Shown in pieces: positions 43,569 to 55,481 of a DNA stretch of 64,000 nt. The DNA is from Lophius americanus. Its lineage: Eukaryota > Chordata > Actinopteri > Lophiiformes > Lophiidae. The position numbers and the translations under genes were made by a program. The stretch's first letter is position 1; every line of letters begins with the position of its first letter. The stretch covers positions 9,491,501 to 9,555,500 of the forward strand of contig JBBDHG010000008.1 of the NCBI GenBank assembly GCA_037951165.1. Direction: 5' to 3'. The notes under the pieces were generated by a model. That model saw only the letters and a program-made list of their open reading frames with translations. It made no database searches and had not been told where the DNA came from.

Positions 43569-45699
43569 GTTATGTCAAGACACCACAGTTGAAGTAAGTA
43601 TCAAGTGTATCAAGTAAGTGACAAAGCTGCTGTTTAAAACAATAGATTTTTCCCCATGGATGCATAAAATATTTCAATATCACCACAGTGATGATGTCAC
43701 AAAATCAGTTTACATGCATGTCCTTTACTAAAGCCATTGACCAGTTTTTGTCAAACTGTTTAGAAAATTCACTTCTTCTGAATAATTTTTCTTAAGCCAA
43801 GTTCCTGATGTTTAGCACCAAATAATTTAGCTTGAAACTCCTTTATACAGATGTGCAACAGAATGCTGTGACATTAGCGTCTGAGTTCTAATTAGGACTA
43901 GGTGGTAAAATCCCTTGTTTGCATATAGAGGGGTGGGGTGTTAAATATCAAATATGGAATATCATATTATCAGTTGTATATCCCATGATCAACAGGTGTT
44001 TTGGCCTTTTATTACAAGAGGCCCTCCGCTTAGGCAACCCCTCAGGGTGATCAGGTCCTGGAGGGTATCCCATAGTGAATTCGGTTTAATCTTTATACTA
44101 AAAAGCTAATTTTCTGTGCTTTAGTTGTAATTAACTGCTATTACGGTGTTATTACATTTACATTATTGTCACGGAAAAGGGCTCTTAACTGGTTTAATAA
44201 AATCAGGGTTAGCCTTCAATTGTTATCCTAAGAAACTGCTTTTCGCTGTAACGGTATTAAACTGCTGTTACTGTGTTATTACATTCGTAAAACTGTCTGC
44301 CAAATTATCTGCGAAACAGGCATAAGATACATGTCATGGCTGTCTGATTTCAACTCGCACTGTACAGATAAACATTTTGATGTAGCTCATTATTGGTGTA
44401 CACTGTTTTGCCCGCCCACCCGTGCAACCCGTCAATGCTCAATCAAAACTTTTAAAAGCACATAATTAAGCAGCTCAGGTTAATAAGTGGTACAATATTA
44501 AATATATAAAAGACGGTCTCCACTCCCATTAGCTGAGATCCAGACTTACCTAATATTTCAGATGACCTAAACCAAAAACAACACATTGACTGATCTCTCC
44601 TACTAATATGCTGAATATTACATTGTCCTTACCGTCATTATAAGTTGTAACTAAGAACCAACACCCAGTTGTGTTTAGACAGCAGCTTGAAACTGAGTTT
44701 TAGAACAGACTCATTATGTCACTGAGAAAATAACCGAGCTTGGTTCATTATCACCACTTTAAAGTATCTTATAATGTGTCAAATAAATTGTTCCAGTAAA
44801 CACAGAGTCATTATGACTTCATTGTAGAGAATGAAAAAGCCAAAGCAGCTTGCTGGTTCATTGCACTCATGTAAAACATGCGTGCCATTATTAACCTCCT
44901 TGTTCCAGTCATCTCCTCACGTTTAAGAGCGACAGAAGAGACAAAACGTTAAAAATGGGATGAACGCATTGCATGAAATCACTAGTGTGACTGAAGCCTT
45001 AATGTTAAGCTTCATCAGAACTTAAATGTGTGCTTTGGCTCCTTCATAGCGAATTAGACATAACGAAATAAAGGACAATAGTTAATCTCGTGTTTTCAAT
45101 TTGAGAACCAAATGTTCGCAAAAAATATCCCAATCGGAAGAGACAGAGAACGAAGTAACGATGAAAGTTTATTTCGACTGATCATAAGTGATAATCAGAC
45201 GATTGGAATGTTTTTGGAGCCCTGACTCTTCAGGGAGATTGTGATTGAAGGCTATCAGCTCTGAGCAGCTACATGGAATTCCCCCCATTGGAGTCTGGGT
45301 ACTGGTGGCGAATCTGCAAGGACTGGGTGAAGATGGGGAGCTGGAGTGCCCACAAAAAAGCGTTGTGAAATAACTAAACGGATGGAGAGAATCATCTTTA
45401 GAGAAGTTTTATTATTTCAAGGAGGAGCTCAAAATTTTACTAGACAACAACCCTATAACAACCACATATTGCTGCAAGATCAAGTTCGCAAAGACTCCAG
45501 TCCAATTCAGAGTCATGATGCTGCAGAAATCCTCAATTGAGGTTTTTTTTGCTTAAGATGATTGAGTTCTATCCTCTAGGGTCGGATCTAAACTCAATGA
45601 CGATGAAGGTGCTTCCCTTCCACTGCTGCTGATCTAAACAGACCGTGCAGGAGATATTTGGGTAATCCCTGCTTGTAATAACAGCGGATACAGCGTTTT
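43569..45699. other. No supported gene; one diverged duplication
   Basis: 'aactgctattacggtgttat' (44133-44152) and 'aactgctgttactgtgttat' (44259-44278) with flanks form a diverged duplication about 126 bp apart. 45346-45540 is open for 64 aa with no known domain. Confidence 0.45.
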
Positions 45700-45990
45700 G
45701 AATCAGAGACGGCCATCTTCACAGTGTTTAGGGCCTGGTGATGAGCTGCGGGAGGCCTGTCCAACCCCAGGAGGGGGATCAGCCTGCTAATTTGCAGGAC
45801 ATGCCGTCCTCCTGCCCTGCTTAAGTATGCATGGCTGCAATCAAACAAGCAGCGAAGGGGGTGGCTGTTCCCAGAGAGAGGCTCGCTTCCATTGTTTGTA
45901 ATGACGGACAACGAGGCCTCCTCTTAACCTGCTGCTACCTTTTTAAACAAATTAGCAGGGCTTGCTAGCTAATGTCTTCACTGTGGCTGG
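45700..45990. promoter_or_regulatory. Candidate conserved non-coding island
   Basis: GC-richer, repeat-free sequence with 'cctgctaatttgcagg' (45783-45798, itself a near palindrome), 'tgtttgtaatgacgg', 'aaattagcagggc', 'gctagctaatg'. The minus-strand 105-aa frame across it (45594-45911) has no recognisable domain. Confidence 0.3.
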
Positions 45991-46139
45991 GAACCCTGAT
46001 GAAACACTGAGTCATGAGAGCTACATTTGGCATTCAGAGACTATGAAAGCGGAAATAGATTCACCGTGAAAGGGCTATAATGAATTACATGCTAACGAGG
46101 ACATCGTAGGCACTTTCAGCAGTGAACAGGAAGAACACT
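45991..46139. other. No recognisable feature
   Basis: Short spacer. Confidence 0.4.
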
Positions 46140-46222
46140 CTGACCGGTTTGTGATGTGTTCTGTCACCCTACAATTAGAACCTGCATTAACTTTTTCAGC
46201 AACTTTAGCTGCCATAGCGCTG
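46140..46222 (-). pseudogene. Tc1 transposase fragment
   Basis: 'gatgtgttctgtcaccctac', 'cctgcattaactttttcagc' and 'aactttagctgcca' match the reversed Tc1 block 'tgtgttctgacacctt...agcattaactttttcagcaatttgtgctaca'. Only about 80 bp; it abuts family B copy 3. Confidence 0.6.
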
Positions 46223-46664
46223 AAGTTGCGCGAACGCTACAAAAGCCACAACACAACACGTTAAGAATAACGTTCTGCAAAAGCCACAAGACAACAGAAG
46301 TGTTTACAAAAGACCATCAAAAGCGATGCTATTGTGGACACAATTTTTTTACGGCTTCATTTAGTGAATAAAACAGATATAATGCACAAACATTTCATCA
46401 TATTTTGTTAGTGATGGTAGCTTCGCTTAACTTCTGGGTGATTCAGTCATGTGACTAAGAACAAAAACTTAAAACGACGTCGCAAAAACAATAAATAAAG
46501 TTAATACTGACCCTAACATGCACCGTACCAAAAGCGACAGTAAACAAGGGTGTATTGTATTTGCTGGAAACTCTTAAAGAGCCATCTAAATAATTGTGTT
46601 TGCACTGCGTTTGTTGTCAAATTGATGGTTGAAGTGCTTTTTGCCTGTCAGCCACCGTATTGTT
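46223..46664 (-). mobile_element. Family B copy 3 (inverted relative to copy 1)
   Basis: Reading the minus strand from 46664: 'tacggtggctgacaggc', 'accatcaatttgacaacaaa', 'ctctttaagagtttccagc', 'gggtcagtattaac', 'cttagtcacatgactgaatc', 'agaagttaagcgaagctacc'. This aligns block by block with copy 1 read forward from 2649. The far part (46230-46330) holds two copies of 'caaaagccaca' and is longer than in copy 1; the second terminus is not recognisable. Confidence 0.65.
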
Positions 46665-47719
46665 TGCTTTATTAATGAATGAATCTCCTCCGAGAAGCCA
46701 TCAAAATTAATTGCAACACAATCGGACTTGAGCCAACATCCTTCCTTAGGTTGTAAATCAGATGGCTGAGAAACCAACTCCTGTTTCCTGAGACTTTGTC
46801 ATTACTCGTTGTAACACAACACAGCAGAGCCAAACTGCTGTGTTGTCTCTTTGATTTTTAGACATTTTGTTTTATGAAATGTACATTTGACAGCCAAAAC
46901 TATATAAACTGTATTAAGTTAATTATTTGGTTGCAACTACTAAAACAATTTGATTGATGGTTGTAGAATTTGGAAGAGCATGGTGATGAAATGGGAATTT
47001 ATGGTTGTCAAGGACCTGACAGCAGATGTGTAAGCGACAAAATCTATGGCTTTAAGGCTTTTCATCTCAAGCTGAAAAGCCTCTGACACGACAGACTGTT
47101 TATGTTTGATGAATGTGCAAGTTCTATATATGAATAATGACTCGTTTTATCTTACATTGTAACTATGATTGATGATGTTATATTTATAATGTTTATCAGC
47201 CTAAAAAACTGAACAAACTGAAAAACTGAACAAATTCTAAGGACTACAAGGACTTATTTCAGGACCAATTAAGATTCATCTTATCTTATCTGACACTAAC
47301 ACCGGCTTCAGGGAAGGATTTGTAATTATTGAACTTTGACCCTTATTACTCACACCTGCTTTTATTGATCATCTGATCATATGTACGTTTTTCTTTGTTG
47401 CTATCAAGAATTCACCTATAATAAAGTAAAAACGAGAACATGGTATGCCGTGCCGTTTATAAGATTTCTAATCCGTCCTTTTCCTTCTCCGACATCTCAA
47501 TCGCTGCCTTATTGTTATTCCTCAGATGCCGATTTGGTTATTTATTGGAATTAAATATAAATGCTGCTGTTTGGTTGTGAGGCTGTCTTCATCAAACCTG
47601 CTAATTGTTGCAACATTCTATCTGCCTTTGTCTTGAATGCGATTAGCACCCAGCTGTCATCAATGAAATAAAACATTACTTTCAAGCTTATTTTGAGTGC
47701 AGTACAAAACAAACATTTA
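46665..47719. other. No supported gene
   Basis: AT-rich sequence with a perfect hairpin at 46816-46846 (12-bp arms, 7-nt loop) and 'aaaactgaacaaa' repeated at 47205-47233. Confidence 0.45.
46816..46846. repeat. Perfect hairpin, 12-bp arms, 7-nt loop
   Basis: Positions 46816-46827 (acaacacagcag) pair with 46835-46846. Confidence 0.85.
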
Positions 47720-47737
47720 CCCCCCCCCCCCCCCCCC
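47720..47737. repeat. C18 homopolymer
   Basis: Eighteen consecutive cytosines as assembled; length is unreliable in homopolymers. Confidence 0.9.
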
Positions 47738-48480
47738 AGTCGACTCAGAATAGACTATAAAATCTAACGACTTATTGAGACTCCCTCCTAATCAACCAAC
47801 GAAGAAGAAGCAGAAGAATAACCCATGTTGGGTGTAGAAACAACTCCAGGGCTCGCAGCGGCACCACAGCGACCACCCGCCTGCTGAGACAAGACAACTG
47901 GAGGTCCTGATGTTTCTTCCGCTCTTTTCATGCACAACTTCATGCAAATTAGACCCTGTACCCTCTTCCATATTCTAACATTAATTAGCACACTGCTACC
48001 TTGATCAATATTTGGTAACAGCCATCGTCAGCGGATGCAGAAATTTGCAGAATTTGGTTTTTAATGAGGTGCAGGAGAGCACAGGTGTGCTAACAAGAAA
48101 AAATGAGCTAATTTGAATAAAAATTGCCTCTTTACGAGAAGAGGATGTGGGATGGTTAATTAGGTAAATGGCGACAGGGTTCGGAGCTTCCTGGAACAAT
48201 TTGTTGTGCAGCTTGTCACTATTTGCAGTGAGGAAAAACTCTCCGTCCTGATGCTGTCAGTTATTACCTTTATGAGACATATTATTTCCAAGCGTGCAAA
48301 GTAGTTTGTCTAATGTCCCAATACTGAATTCACCCACCATGCAGACATTTGAAGAAACGTGACTCATAATTGTGTTGGAACTCTAGAGAGGCGGTGAAGG
48401 AGGGTCTCGGGAGAACACGGATAGCTTTGAACACATTTCCCTACTGAAAAGATGACATATGGGCGGCATACGGGAGGCTG
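47738..48480. promoter_or_regulatory. Candidate conserved non-coding island with octamer
   Basis: Repeat-free stretch holding a perfect POU octamer ATGCAAAT at 47942-47949, immediately followed by TAG, 'acattaattagca' at 47979-47991, 'tttttaatgaggtg', 'gagctaatttg', 'ggttaattaggt' at 48154-48165. No coding frame of note. Enhancer role is an inference. Confidence 0.33.
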
Positions 48481-48886
48481 GCCGCTTTTTAGTTTTTGAA
48501 AAAGGATCTAGTAACCATCTTCTTTTATTGCAGCCAAACATTAAATTAACTGAGCATGCAATCAACAGCATTTTCAATAACATTTTCATTTATCCGAGTT
48601 TTCTCAGTCTCTTTTCAAGATATAGGGAAAAATATGACAGACATAATGTTCACAAATTTTATCGCTTGAGACTTAATAACAAGTTATATTGATAACTCGT
48701 TTATTCATAAACAATTAAATTAAATTATTCTATTGTGTGAAGTTGTGAAGTTTATCTATAATCCTGCTGACAATCCAACAATCCCAAAACAAATCTTCTT
48801 TGGTGGATTTAATAGCTATCAAACTATAAAAGTTAAACATCCTTACTTTGGATCTCTCTTTCTCGCTCTCACTCCCTTTTTTTTCA
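48481..48886. other. No recognisable feature
   Basis: AT-rich spacer leading into the L2 unit; the last 35 bp are pyrimidine-rich. Confidence 0.4.
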
Positions 48887-49120
48887 AACCCGACCGGTCA
48901 TGGCAGTAGGCCGTCCACCCTGAGTCTTGGATCTGCTCGAGGTTTCTGCCCGTTAAAGGGCAGCTTTTTCTCGCCATTGTCGCCAAGTGCTGCTCAAGGA
49001 GGAATTTGTTGGGTCCTGTAGATAATTATATAAAGAGTTTGGTCTAGACCTGCTCTTTCTGGAAATCACCTTTAGACACCTGTTGTTGTGAATTGGCGCT
49101 GTATAAATAAAGATTGATTT
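48887..49120 (+). mobile_element. L2-type LINE 3' unit
   Basis: 'acccgaccggtcatggcagt', 'tgctcgaggtttctgcccgt', 'taaagggcagctttttctcg', 'gctgctcaaggaggaatttg', 'tatataaagagtttggtct', 'cacctgttgttgtgaattgg' and 'cgctgtataaataaagattg' form the standard teleost L2 3' untranslated end. Near-identical units are at 53126-53392 (reverse) and 62797-63055. Confidence 0.85.
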
Positions 49121-49257
49121 GGAAGTGAATCATAGTGTTTAGTTTGACTTTCGGTTAGACTATCCTTCACTCCTCAACTTGTTTCACAGCAGTTACTGAC
49201 TTCATCTCCTTTTTGCCAACAAAAACAGCTTCCCCTTTACTTCTTGTCACTTGACCT

Positions 49258-49312
49258 TTCTTTCCTTCCTTCATCCTTCCTTCCTTCCTGCCTTCCTCTT
49301 TCCTCCCTTCAT
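49258..49312. repeat. (CTTC)n-rich microsatellite
   Basis: Degenerate TTCC/CTTC units over 55 bp. Confidence 0.85.
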
Positions 49313-51589
49313 GTCGTCGATCTCGTAACTGTAATGAAACCTACCAGAAATAATTAACACCCGGCTCCTATGGCAGGTTAGCTCACCTTAAACAACGATG
49401 GCGTCCAAGGCTTAATTTTCATTCGTGTCTGTGTCATAATGAGACTTCAGCAGCAGCGCGTGAAAAAGTAACAGCCAGCTCTACCTAAGGCATGACTTCA
49501 AATTACTCCGAAATCTACATAAAACTACAATTAGTTCATGTTGAGAAACAAATGCCCCCCGAAACACACCTCTCCCATGACACGATGGAGCCACTTCCAC
49601 CCTTCCACCTCATATCTCCACCTTTTCTTCAACCCCTCCAGTCACTGACTGCAGCAGAGAGACTCTGAAGTGCTGAAAAGAAGAAGTCAGGGTTTTACCT
49701 TATGCTGCGTTTACATGCTGCCGGCGTTTATAAGTCGGCCACTAAAAGAAGGAAAAACATCATCCTAAACAAGAATAATTTACTCTGATTAATTAAAAGT
49801 TTTAAAAGGTCTAAACCTGACACAAATCTGAGCATAAGATTAACAGTGAATCTATTACTGGTAAGGACCATCCAAATTCTAATATGTCTTTGGTTTAAAT
49901 ACTTTTCAGGGGAGAAATAGATATTTGTTAGACTTACTTATTCAAACTTTGGATGTAGGGGGTTTTCACAGCCAACTTCGTACCAATTTAAATCGCTTTT
50001 TTGTTCCATTTGATCCGGTCAACGCTGTCATACTCAACTGAAACCTCATTTATAAAAACTGAAATTGTGAAAATAACATTTTCTTCCTCAAACAATCCGT
50101 CCATCAATAATTTTCTTTACTTATTTTAAACATTGGCAATTTTGGATGTGCTTTTTGACTCCCATGGTTAAACAGTCCAAAAGTCCTGATCACAACACTG
50201 AGATCGCTGAATCCAGTGAATTCTCTCCAGCTGCATTATTTTCACTTTTTACAAAATAAAAACCACTTTATGTCCAATATGAGGTCAAAGACTGAACCGA
50301 TCCCCTTTCCTCGCTTTCTAGGAAGAGATTGAAAGCCTGTCCCCCCTCTTCCTCTTAATCACAGCTGATCTGTATAGAGTTGATTACCAACAGAATAAAT
50401 TCAAATGATAACTTCATAATTATGTTTTCCGATGAATTAACATTAATTCATGTTATTACATTCAGATGTTTACATCGTCTAACCAAATACGCCTCATAAT
50501 GTTGGAGGAAATTTTGATTTGATTGAAAGGTTTGGCTTAATGTTTTAAAGAAATGTTGCTTAACCAGATCACAATGAAGAACAGCATGATTATTAAATCA
50601 ATGAATCCTTTATAAAACATAAAGATAATCTCTCTTCGGGCACAAACAATCAGAGTCCAGGGAGGAAGCAAACACACTGCTATATCTTATTACAAATAGA
50701 TTCTACGAGGAACATCCATGAGAAGGTGACGTCTATCAAACCACGCAGCTATCTGTTTGAAGATACTTGTTTTGTTTCTACATTGCAGTCTCCATATAGC
50801 AGCACTCTCTCTATTAGACTACTTACTTTTAGCTGCCTTCTTCCACAAGCAGGGGGCGCTGTGCAGTTCCTGATTTGCTTATCTTCAATCAGCTGATATA
50901 ACCAGATTTTTGAAGTTGTCCTTCATCATCTGAAACATATAAACAATGGAAATGTACAGAAAATATTTGATTTGTTGCAACTTTTTTTTTTCTCTTTGAC
51001 TGTGTTTATTTAAGATTTATGTTATCATTTATTCAATTATTTGTATTTATCTCTTAAAGTTTGTTATTCTCTTGCGGTTTCATCTGACATTACATTATGC
51101 TTGCGTTTCCTGATAAGTTGCAATTTTGAGATTGTATGTTGATTCTTATGTTCCCTATAGCCAATTTTTTATACTGATAAATTCCAGGATTTATGTCACG
51201 TTTGTTTGTTCTTGTAAATTGTAGCGGTTGCCAACCTATAATACAATAAAGTTCCTAGAAAAAGGCCGAGATAAAAAGTTTATTGTCACCAAATTCAACC
51301 TATCAAGGTGTTTCCAGTAAATGTGGGACCGATTGATCAAAAAAAACTCAGTAGTTTATTCTACAATGTTCATATAATATTTCATCACTAAGTTCACTTA
51401 GAGTCACTTAAAGATTTTTATCAATAAATCAACGGTGAAGATTTTTATTGTTATTGTTATTGTTTATCTTTTTTTATATTTGTTTATAGGGTTTCATTGT
51501 AAAAGTGCACAGAAACCATCAACACTAGAAAAATTGATGTCTGTTGATGTGGATAAACTTTAAATCCTAACATGTGAGGAAACTGTTAT
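49313..51589. other. No supported gene
   Basis: 49320-49480 has TAAT-rich, repeat-free texture ('ataattaacacc', 'ggcttaattttc') and may be regulatory. The rest is AT-rich sequence without a recognised repeat; there are T runs near 50984-50993 and 51470-51480. Confidence 0.4.
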
Positions 51590-51790
51590 ACCGGCCACTG
51601 GTTCTGGATTTCATTCACACCACAACATGAACAACCATCAAAAGCCAGCAGTAATCAATAATGCCCTGATGAAGGCCACTGTGCCGAAACGCATAGAAAA
51701 AATATCTCTTGCTTTCCTGCCTTTATTTCCCACTGTTTCTTTCATAAGAAAAGAGTGCCTTGGACCTAGCCGATTCCAGACCATATCATC
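51590..51790 (+). mobile_element. Penelope-like relic with hammerhead-like core
   Basis: The segment carries 'ccctgatgaaggccactgtg' then 'ccgaaacgcatag', followed by 'cctgcctttatttcccactg' and 'agagtgccttggacc'. The motif plus a downstream 'ctttatttcccactg' is a recurrent context I associate with fish Penelope-like terminal repeats. No reverse transcriptase or GIY-YIG coding was recognised nearby. Confidence 0.4.
51666..51690 (+). ncRNA. Hammerhead-ribozyme-like core
   Basis: CTGATGA (51666-51672), a 3-bp stem II GGC/GCC (51674-51676 with 51683-51685) and GAAAC (51686-51690). The core matches the CUGANGA/GAAA consensus, but I find no stem III with an NUH cleavage triplet downstream, so it is a partial relic. 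Confidence 0.4.
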
Positions 51791-53124
51791 CCAGCAGTAA
51801 GCATGTTTTGATTTTGGCTTTTTGAATAATCAACAGCTATTTTAAATAGGTTTTAATTTGTTGAAATTGAGCGCTCAGCAGGAGCAGAATATATAAATGA
51901 AGCAGTTTCGTCATATGTAATACTGAAGCAGGACCAGGCTACCTTACGAACACGTGCAAGCCTACCCAGCATACCCCGGCATGTCAAAGAACACGCCCTA
52001 GCTGACATCTTCAAAATCTCCTTGGTTAAAAATTTGAAAATCAACAAAATCATTACTTGTATATTTTCACAGCCAGAACCATTCAGTCTGGAAGTTGCTT
52101 GCTCTGGTGTAGATGTCCCACCGAGAGACGGCTGTAGAGAATTGTGATTGGATAAAACAAAGCTCGCTTATATGAGCTCACTTGGAGCAACCACAGGGAG
52201 AAGCAATGAGATTAAATCAAGAAACCAATGGGAACTAACTGTCAAATATTGTTGTCAATTCTGTCAATGTCTGATAAAGCAGAGAATCCCCTGCTGGCCC
52301 TGACGGCCCGCCACCGATGGGACCCCACAACGCATATGTGAGATTCCCTCCAGCATTTTTTGAAGACATGGGGACAGACCGTACCCTTTGATTGTCAGCC
52401 AAATGACAGACCATTCAGTGTTATGTACCTACGGACAGATGGACAGACAAACAGGGTTAATACTTTTTACCCCTTTTGACGGGGGAGCAATCAAAATTCC
52501 ATTCCAGCGTTTTTGGTGTTGAGTATGCTGTACCTACAAAATGAAGTACGACCAAGAGACTGAGTCCTTGCAGCCTAAGCGGGACTGAATTGAACATCGA
52601 ATCAGGGTACTTACAAAGAAATCCACTGTGTCTAAAACATAAACGCCCTTCAACAAAGGTCTATGTTGTAACTCTTCAGCACTCTTCATAACCAAATTTG
52701 GAGTTATATCTCTAGTGGTATTTCCAGTAGAGATATAAGTTCCTATTCCACTCAATCCTGTTTTTCCTGATCCTAGGGGTCAGGCTGACACGAACACACG
52801 ATGTCACCTCTTGGTCCAAACACTCTTATTTTAGAGTTTGTTCTGTGAAAGTCCTGGCTTCATGCGACACATATTTCCCAGAAACTGAGAACAACCCATC
52901 GCAAAAAAACTGTTCCTTCACATAGTATTACTGTTTTACTTCATATGTACTTATTTCCCAACATCAGAGAATAACAAAAGTTATCCATCTAAATATTCCC
53001 TCCTTCGGCGCATTAATGCTTGCTGTACACATCCTGTACCTATATCCAACATATGAAGCGCGTGTGGATTGTACTGGAGATGCAATCGTGCTTATGGAGA
53101 TAAGGGAACCAACGATATCAGTCG

Positions 53125-53125
<1 letters not shown>
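51791..53125. other. No supported gene
   Basis: 52310-52480 ('ccctccagcattttttgaag', 'ggacagatggacagacaaac') resembles family C-type sequence but too weakly to call. A hairpin with 11-bp arms lies at 52704-52738 (13-nt loop). Confidence 0.4.
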
Positions 53126-53169
<44 letters not shown>

Positions 53170-53392
53170 TAGCACCAATTCACAACAACAGTTGTCTCAG
53201 GTGATTTCCAGAAAGAGCAGGTCTAGACCAGACTCTTTATATAATTATCTACAGGACCCAACAAATTCCTCCTTGAGCAGCCCTTGGCGACGATGGCGAG
53301 AAAAAACTGCCTTTTTAACGGGCAGAAACCTCGAGCAGAACCAAGACTCAGGGTGGACGGCCTGCTGCCATGACCGGTCGGGTTTCATAGTG
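53126..53392 (-). mobile_element. L2-type LINE 3' unit, reverse, with (AATC)n tail
   Basis: An (AATC)n run at 53124-53160 is followed by 'tttatttatatagcaccaat', 'caacaacagttgtctcaggt', 'gagcaggtctagaccagact', 'cccaacaaattcctccttga', 'acgggcagaaacctcgagca' and 'gccatgaccggtcgggtttc'. It is the reverse complement of the units at 48.9 and 62.8 kb. The 112-aa and 119-aa frames over it are not host genes. Confidence 0.85.
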
Positions 53393-53699
53393 AATAGGAT
53401 TAGATAATATGCCGTGATATTGTAAATAGAACCATGCCTATTAATGTGATTATTGCAACGTCTCTTAACTCTGCAGGAACCATGTATATTTATGATACTG
53501 ATAATTAACAAAAATGTTACTCTACATGAACACACTACAAATATCGCCCTGTTCTTTGGATTCAGAGTATATACGGATGAAAACCAACCGGCTACATTCT
53601 TCATTTGTTACCAATCTCCATACAATCTTCCTGCTTCTGTGATTGGTCATATTCATGGCACACTCTGAATCAGAGCTCCAATATAATAATGTGAAATAT
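53393..53699. other. No recognisable feature
   Basis: AT-rich spacer. Confidence 0.4.
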
Positions 53700-54150
53700 A
53701 CTGTAGGAGATCCGGTACATGAATATGGAAATGAGAAATATATAAAAATATATTTCTGACACTAAGGGAAGCTTTAGCTTCAAAAGTTTTCAGCCCACAA
53801 TATGTAACCTGTTGCTCCGGTTTAGACTATATTTGGTGTATATGAATGGAAGGTCTGTCCTGTATATATATTATATGTTACTCTATTATGTCATATTTTA
53901 CTCCCTAGGCGGAGCTTTTTTTACACGAAACACTGTTTTTCGGCCATATCTTCCTTACTGGTGGTCCGATTTAGTCCAGCTTTGGTGACTATTGATCGAT
54001 TCAAGGAGATGTATCTTGTAGGCATCAGATATTTTACTCTTAAAGCTCAGATTTTATTCACTAGAGAGATCTTTATTTGTGAAAAACACTGTTTGTCTGA
54101 CTTTTCAGGGATATACCCTTGCTGTCAGGGTCGACAGCATATAGGCCTAG
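53700..54150 (+). mobile_element. Family H copy 7
   Basis: 'ttctgacactaagggaagct' (53755-53774), 'ccaaaagtttt'-like, 'tcatattttactccctaggc' (53890-53909), 'acactgtttttcggccatat', 'ggtggtccgatttagtccag', 'caaggagatgtatcttgta', 'ttcagggatatacccttgct'. The 3' hairpin is perfect, GCTGTC (54121-54126) with GACAGC (54133-54138), and CTAG follows at 54147-54150. The next base is G rather than T. Confidence 0.7.
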
Positions 54151-54964
54151 GTTTTTTATTCGTTCTCTTGGTGAATAATATAACAGTTGAGTAATGTAAA
54201 GTCATTTAGAGAAGGTGTATATCTTGAGTGTGCTCCAGTGTGAACAGTCTGCCTGTAATGGCACGATGTTGCTTCCTGGGCAGTATGCAGAGTACGTATG
54301 CATTTTCCAACACAGTCAAAGAAGTGCCTCCTAAGATATGCTGACCACAGACTTTTACGTTTGATGGTGTTACCTTTACGCTATCATTTGATTGGCTAAG
54401 TGTATTTGTGTCGCTTGTTGGTTATTTTATAGATTGTTCCATGTTGAAGACGACTGAAGACTGATTGATTTTTTTTCCTTCTTTAATTTCCTTCTTTAAC
54501 CTCCCCCAGTGAGGAAAGCAGATGTTTCTCAGTCTGACTAGTGATGATGACAACCATTTGTTTATGTAAACCTAAAATACTTTCTGTTTCTGGGAATCCA
54601 AACCTCCGTGTCCCCCTCCCTTTTGATAAAGAACCACAAAGAAGAGTCTCGTTTGTCTCAGCAGGAGACCCTGAGCAGCCAAGCTGTGCCTGCAGCAGCT
54701 TACCTGTGTGGGATCACCTGTGCTGACTTGTATCAGAGGTAAATTAATGAGGGAGGACTGTCCGATCGGCAGCTTTCGCTGTAACATCTCCCTCAGATTG
54801 CTGCAGGGTTCACCAGGAAGCTGTCCAATCATGTTGAATAGTTGGCTGCCCTCCGGAGCTGTAATTAGCTTTCACTCTTTTATTTTCAACGTCAGGCTCT
54901 GTGCTGAGCTCTGACATGAGGTGTTTGAAGGAGCAAATGAAGTCCGGCTCATGAGTCTGCTGAG
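54151..54964. other. Repeat-poor stretch, possible regulatory island at 54640-54930
   Basis: 54640-54930 is GC-richer and holds 'gtaaattaatgagg', 'gctgtaattagc' and paired 'cacctgtg' E-box-like words (54699-54722). The 68-86-aa frames lack domains. Function inferred from texture only. Confidence 0.3.
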
Positions 54965-55180
54965 ACACTTTATAATCTCTGCCGTGGCGGTTATGTTTTC
55001 AGCGGGATCTCCTTGTTGATTGATTCGTTTGTTTGTCTTTCATCAGCAAAACGGAAAAAACTTCTTGACAGATTTTCATTAAACTTGGTGGGAGAGTTTG
55101 AATTTTTGGCAGGGACAGGAATTTTTCTCATTTTCTTTAAGATTGCGAGATCAGATGTTCACACCATTTCTACTTGACGT
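54965..55180 (+). repeat. Family C dispersed repeat
   Basis: 'tctgccgtggcggttatgtt', 'gtttgtttgtctttcatcag', 'gacagattttcattaaactt', 'ggtgggagagtttgaa' and 'tctttaagattgcgagatc' follow the usual order of this common fish repeat. It reads opposite to the copies at 10.3 and 15.3 kb and is the best preserved of the three. Confidence 0.65.
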
Positions 55181-55481
55181 GCAAGGATAATTTATACTCC
55201 CTCTAAACATCAGTTTCAAATGATGTGTCCGTCAATGCCCTCATATAATTCCATCTATCATTTACAAAGACATTGATGTTAACCAACACATCCATGAGGG
55301 CTTGAAAACAGAAGAGCTATGCTATTCAATAAAAAGCACCATTAAAGCATGTGGATGGAGAATTAATTTCTTCGCCGTGTGTCGTAGACGTTTATCGTGT
55401 GTTGCTTTCAGAATAGAATAGACAAAAGCCCATATCGTGAAACTTAACGTGAGAATCCTGAGAACCCACACATGACTTGAC
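55181..55481. other. No recognisable feature
   Basis: Spacer before the minisatellite. Confidence 0.4.

Noticed and set aside
47720..47737. C18 run as a G-quadruplex or i-motif element
   Set aside because: A lone homopolymer of uncertain length; no surrounding G/C-run pattern supports a structured element.
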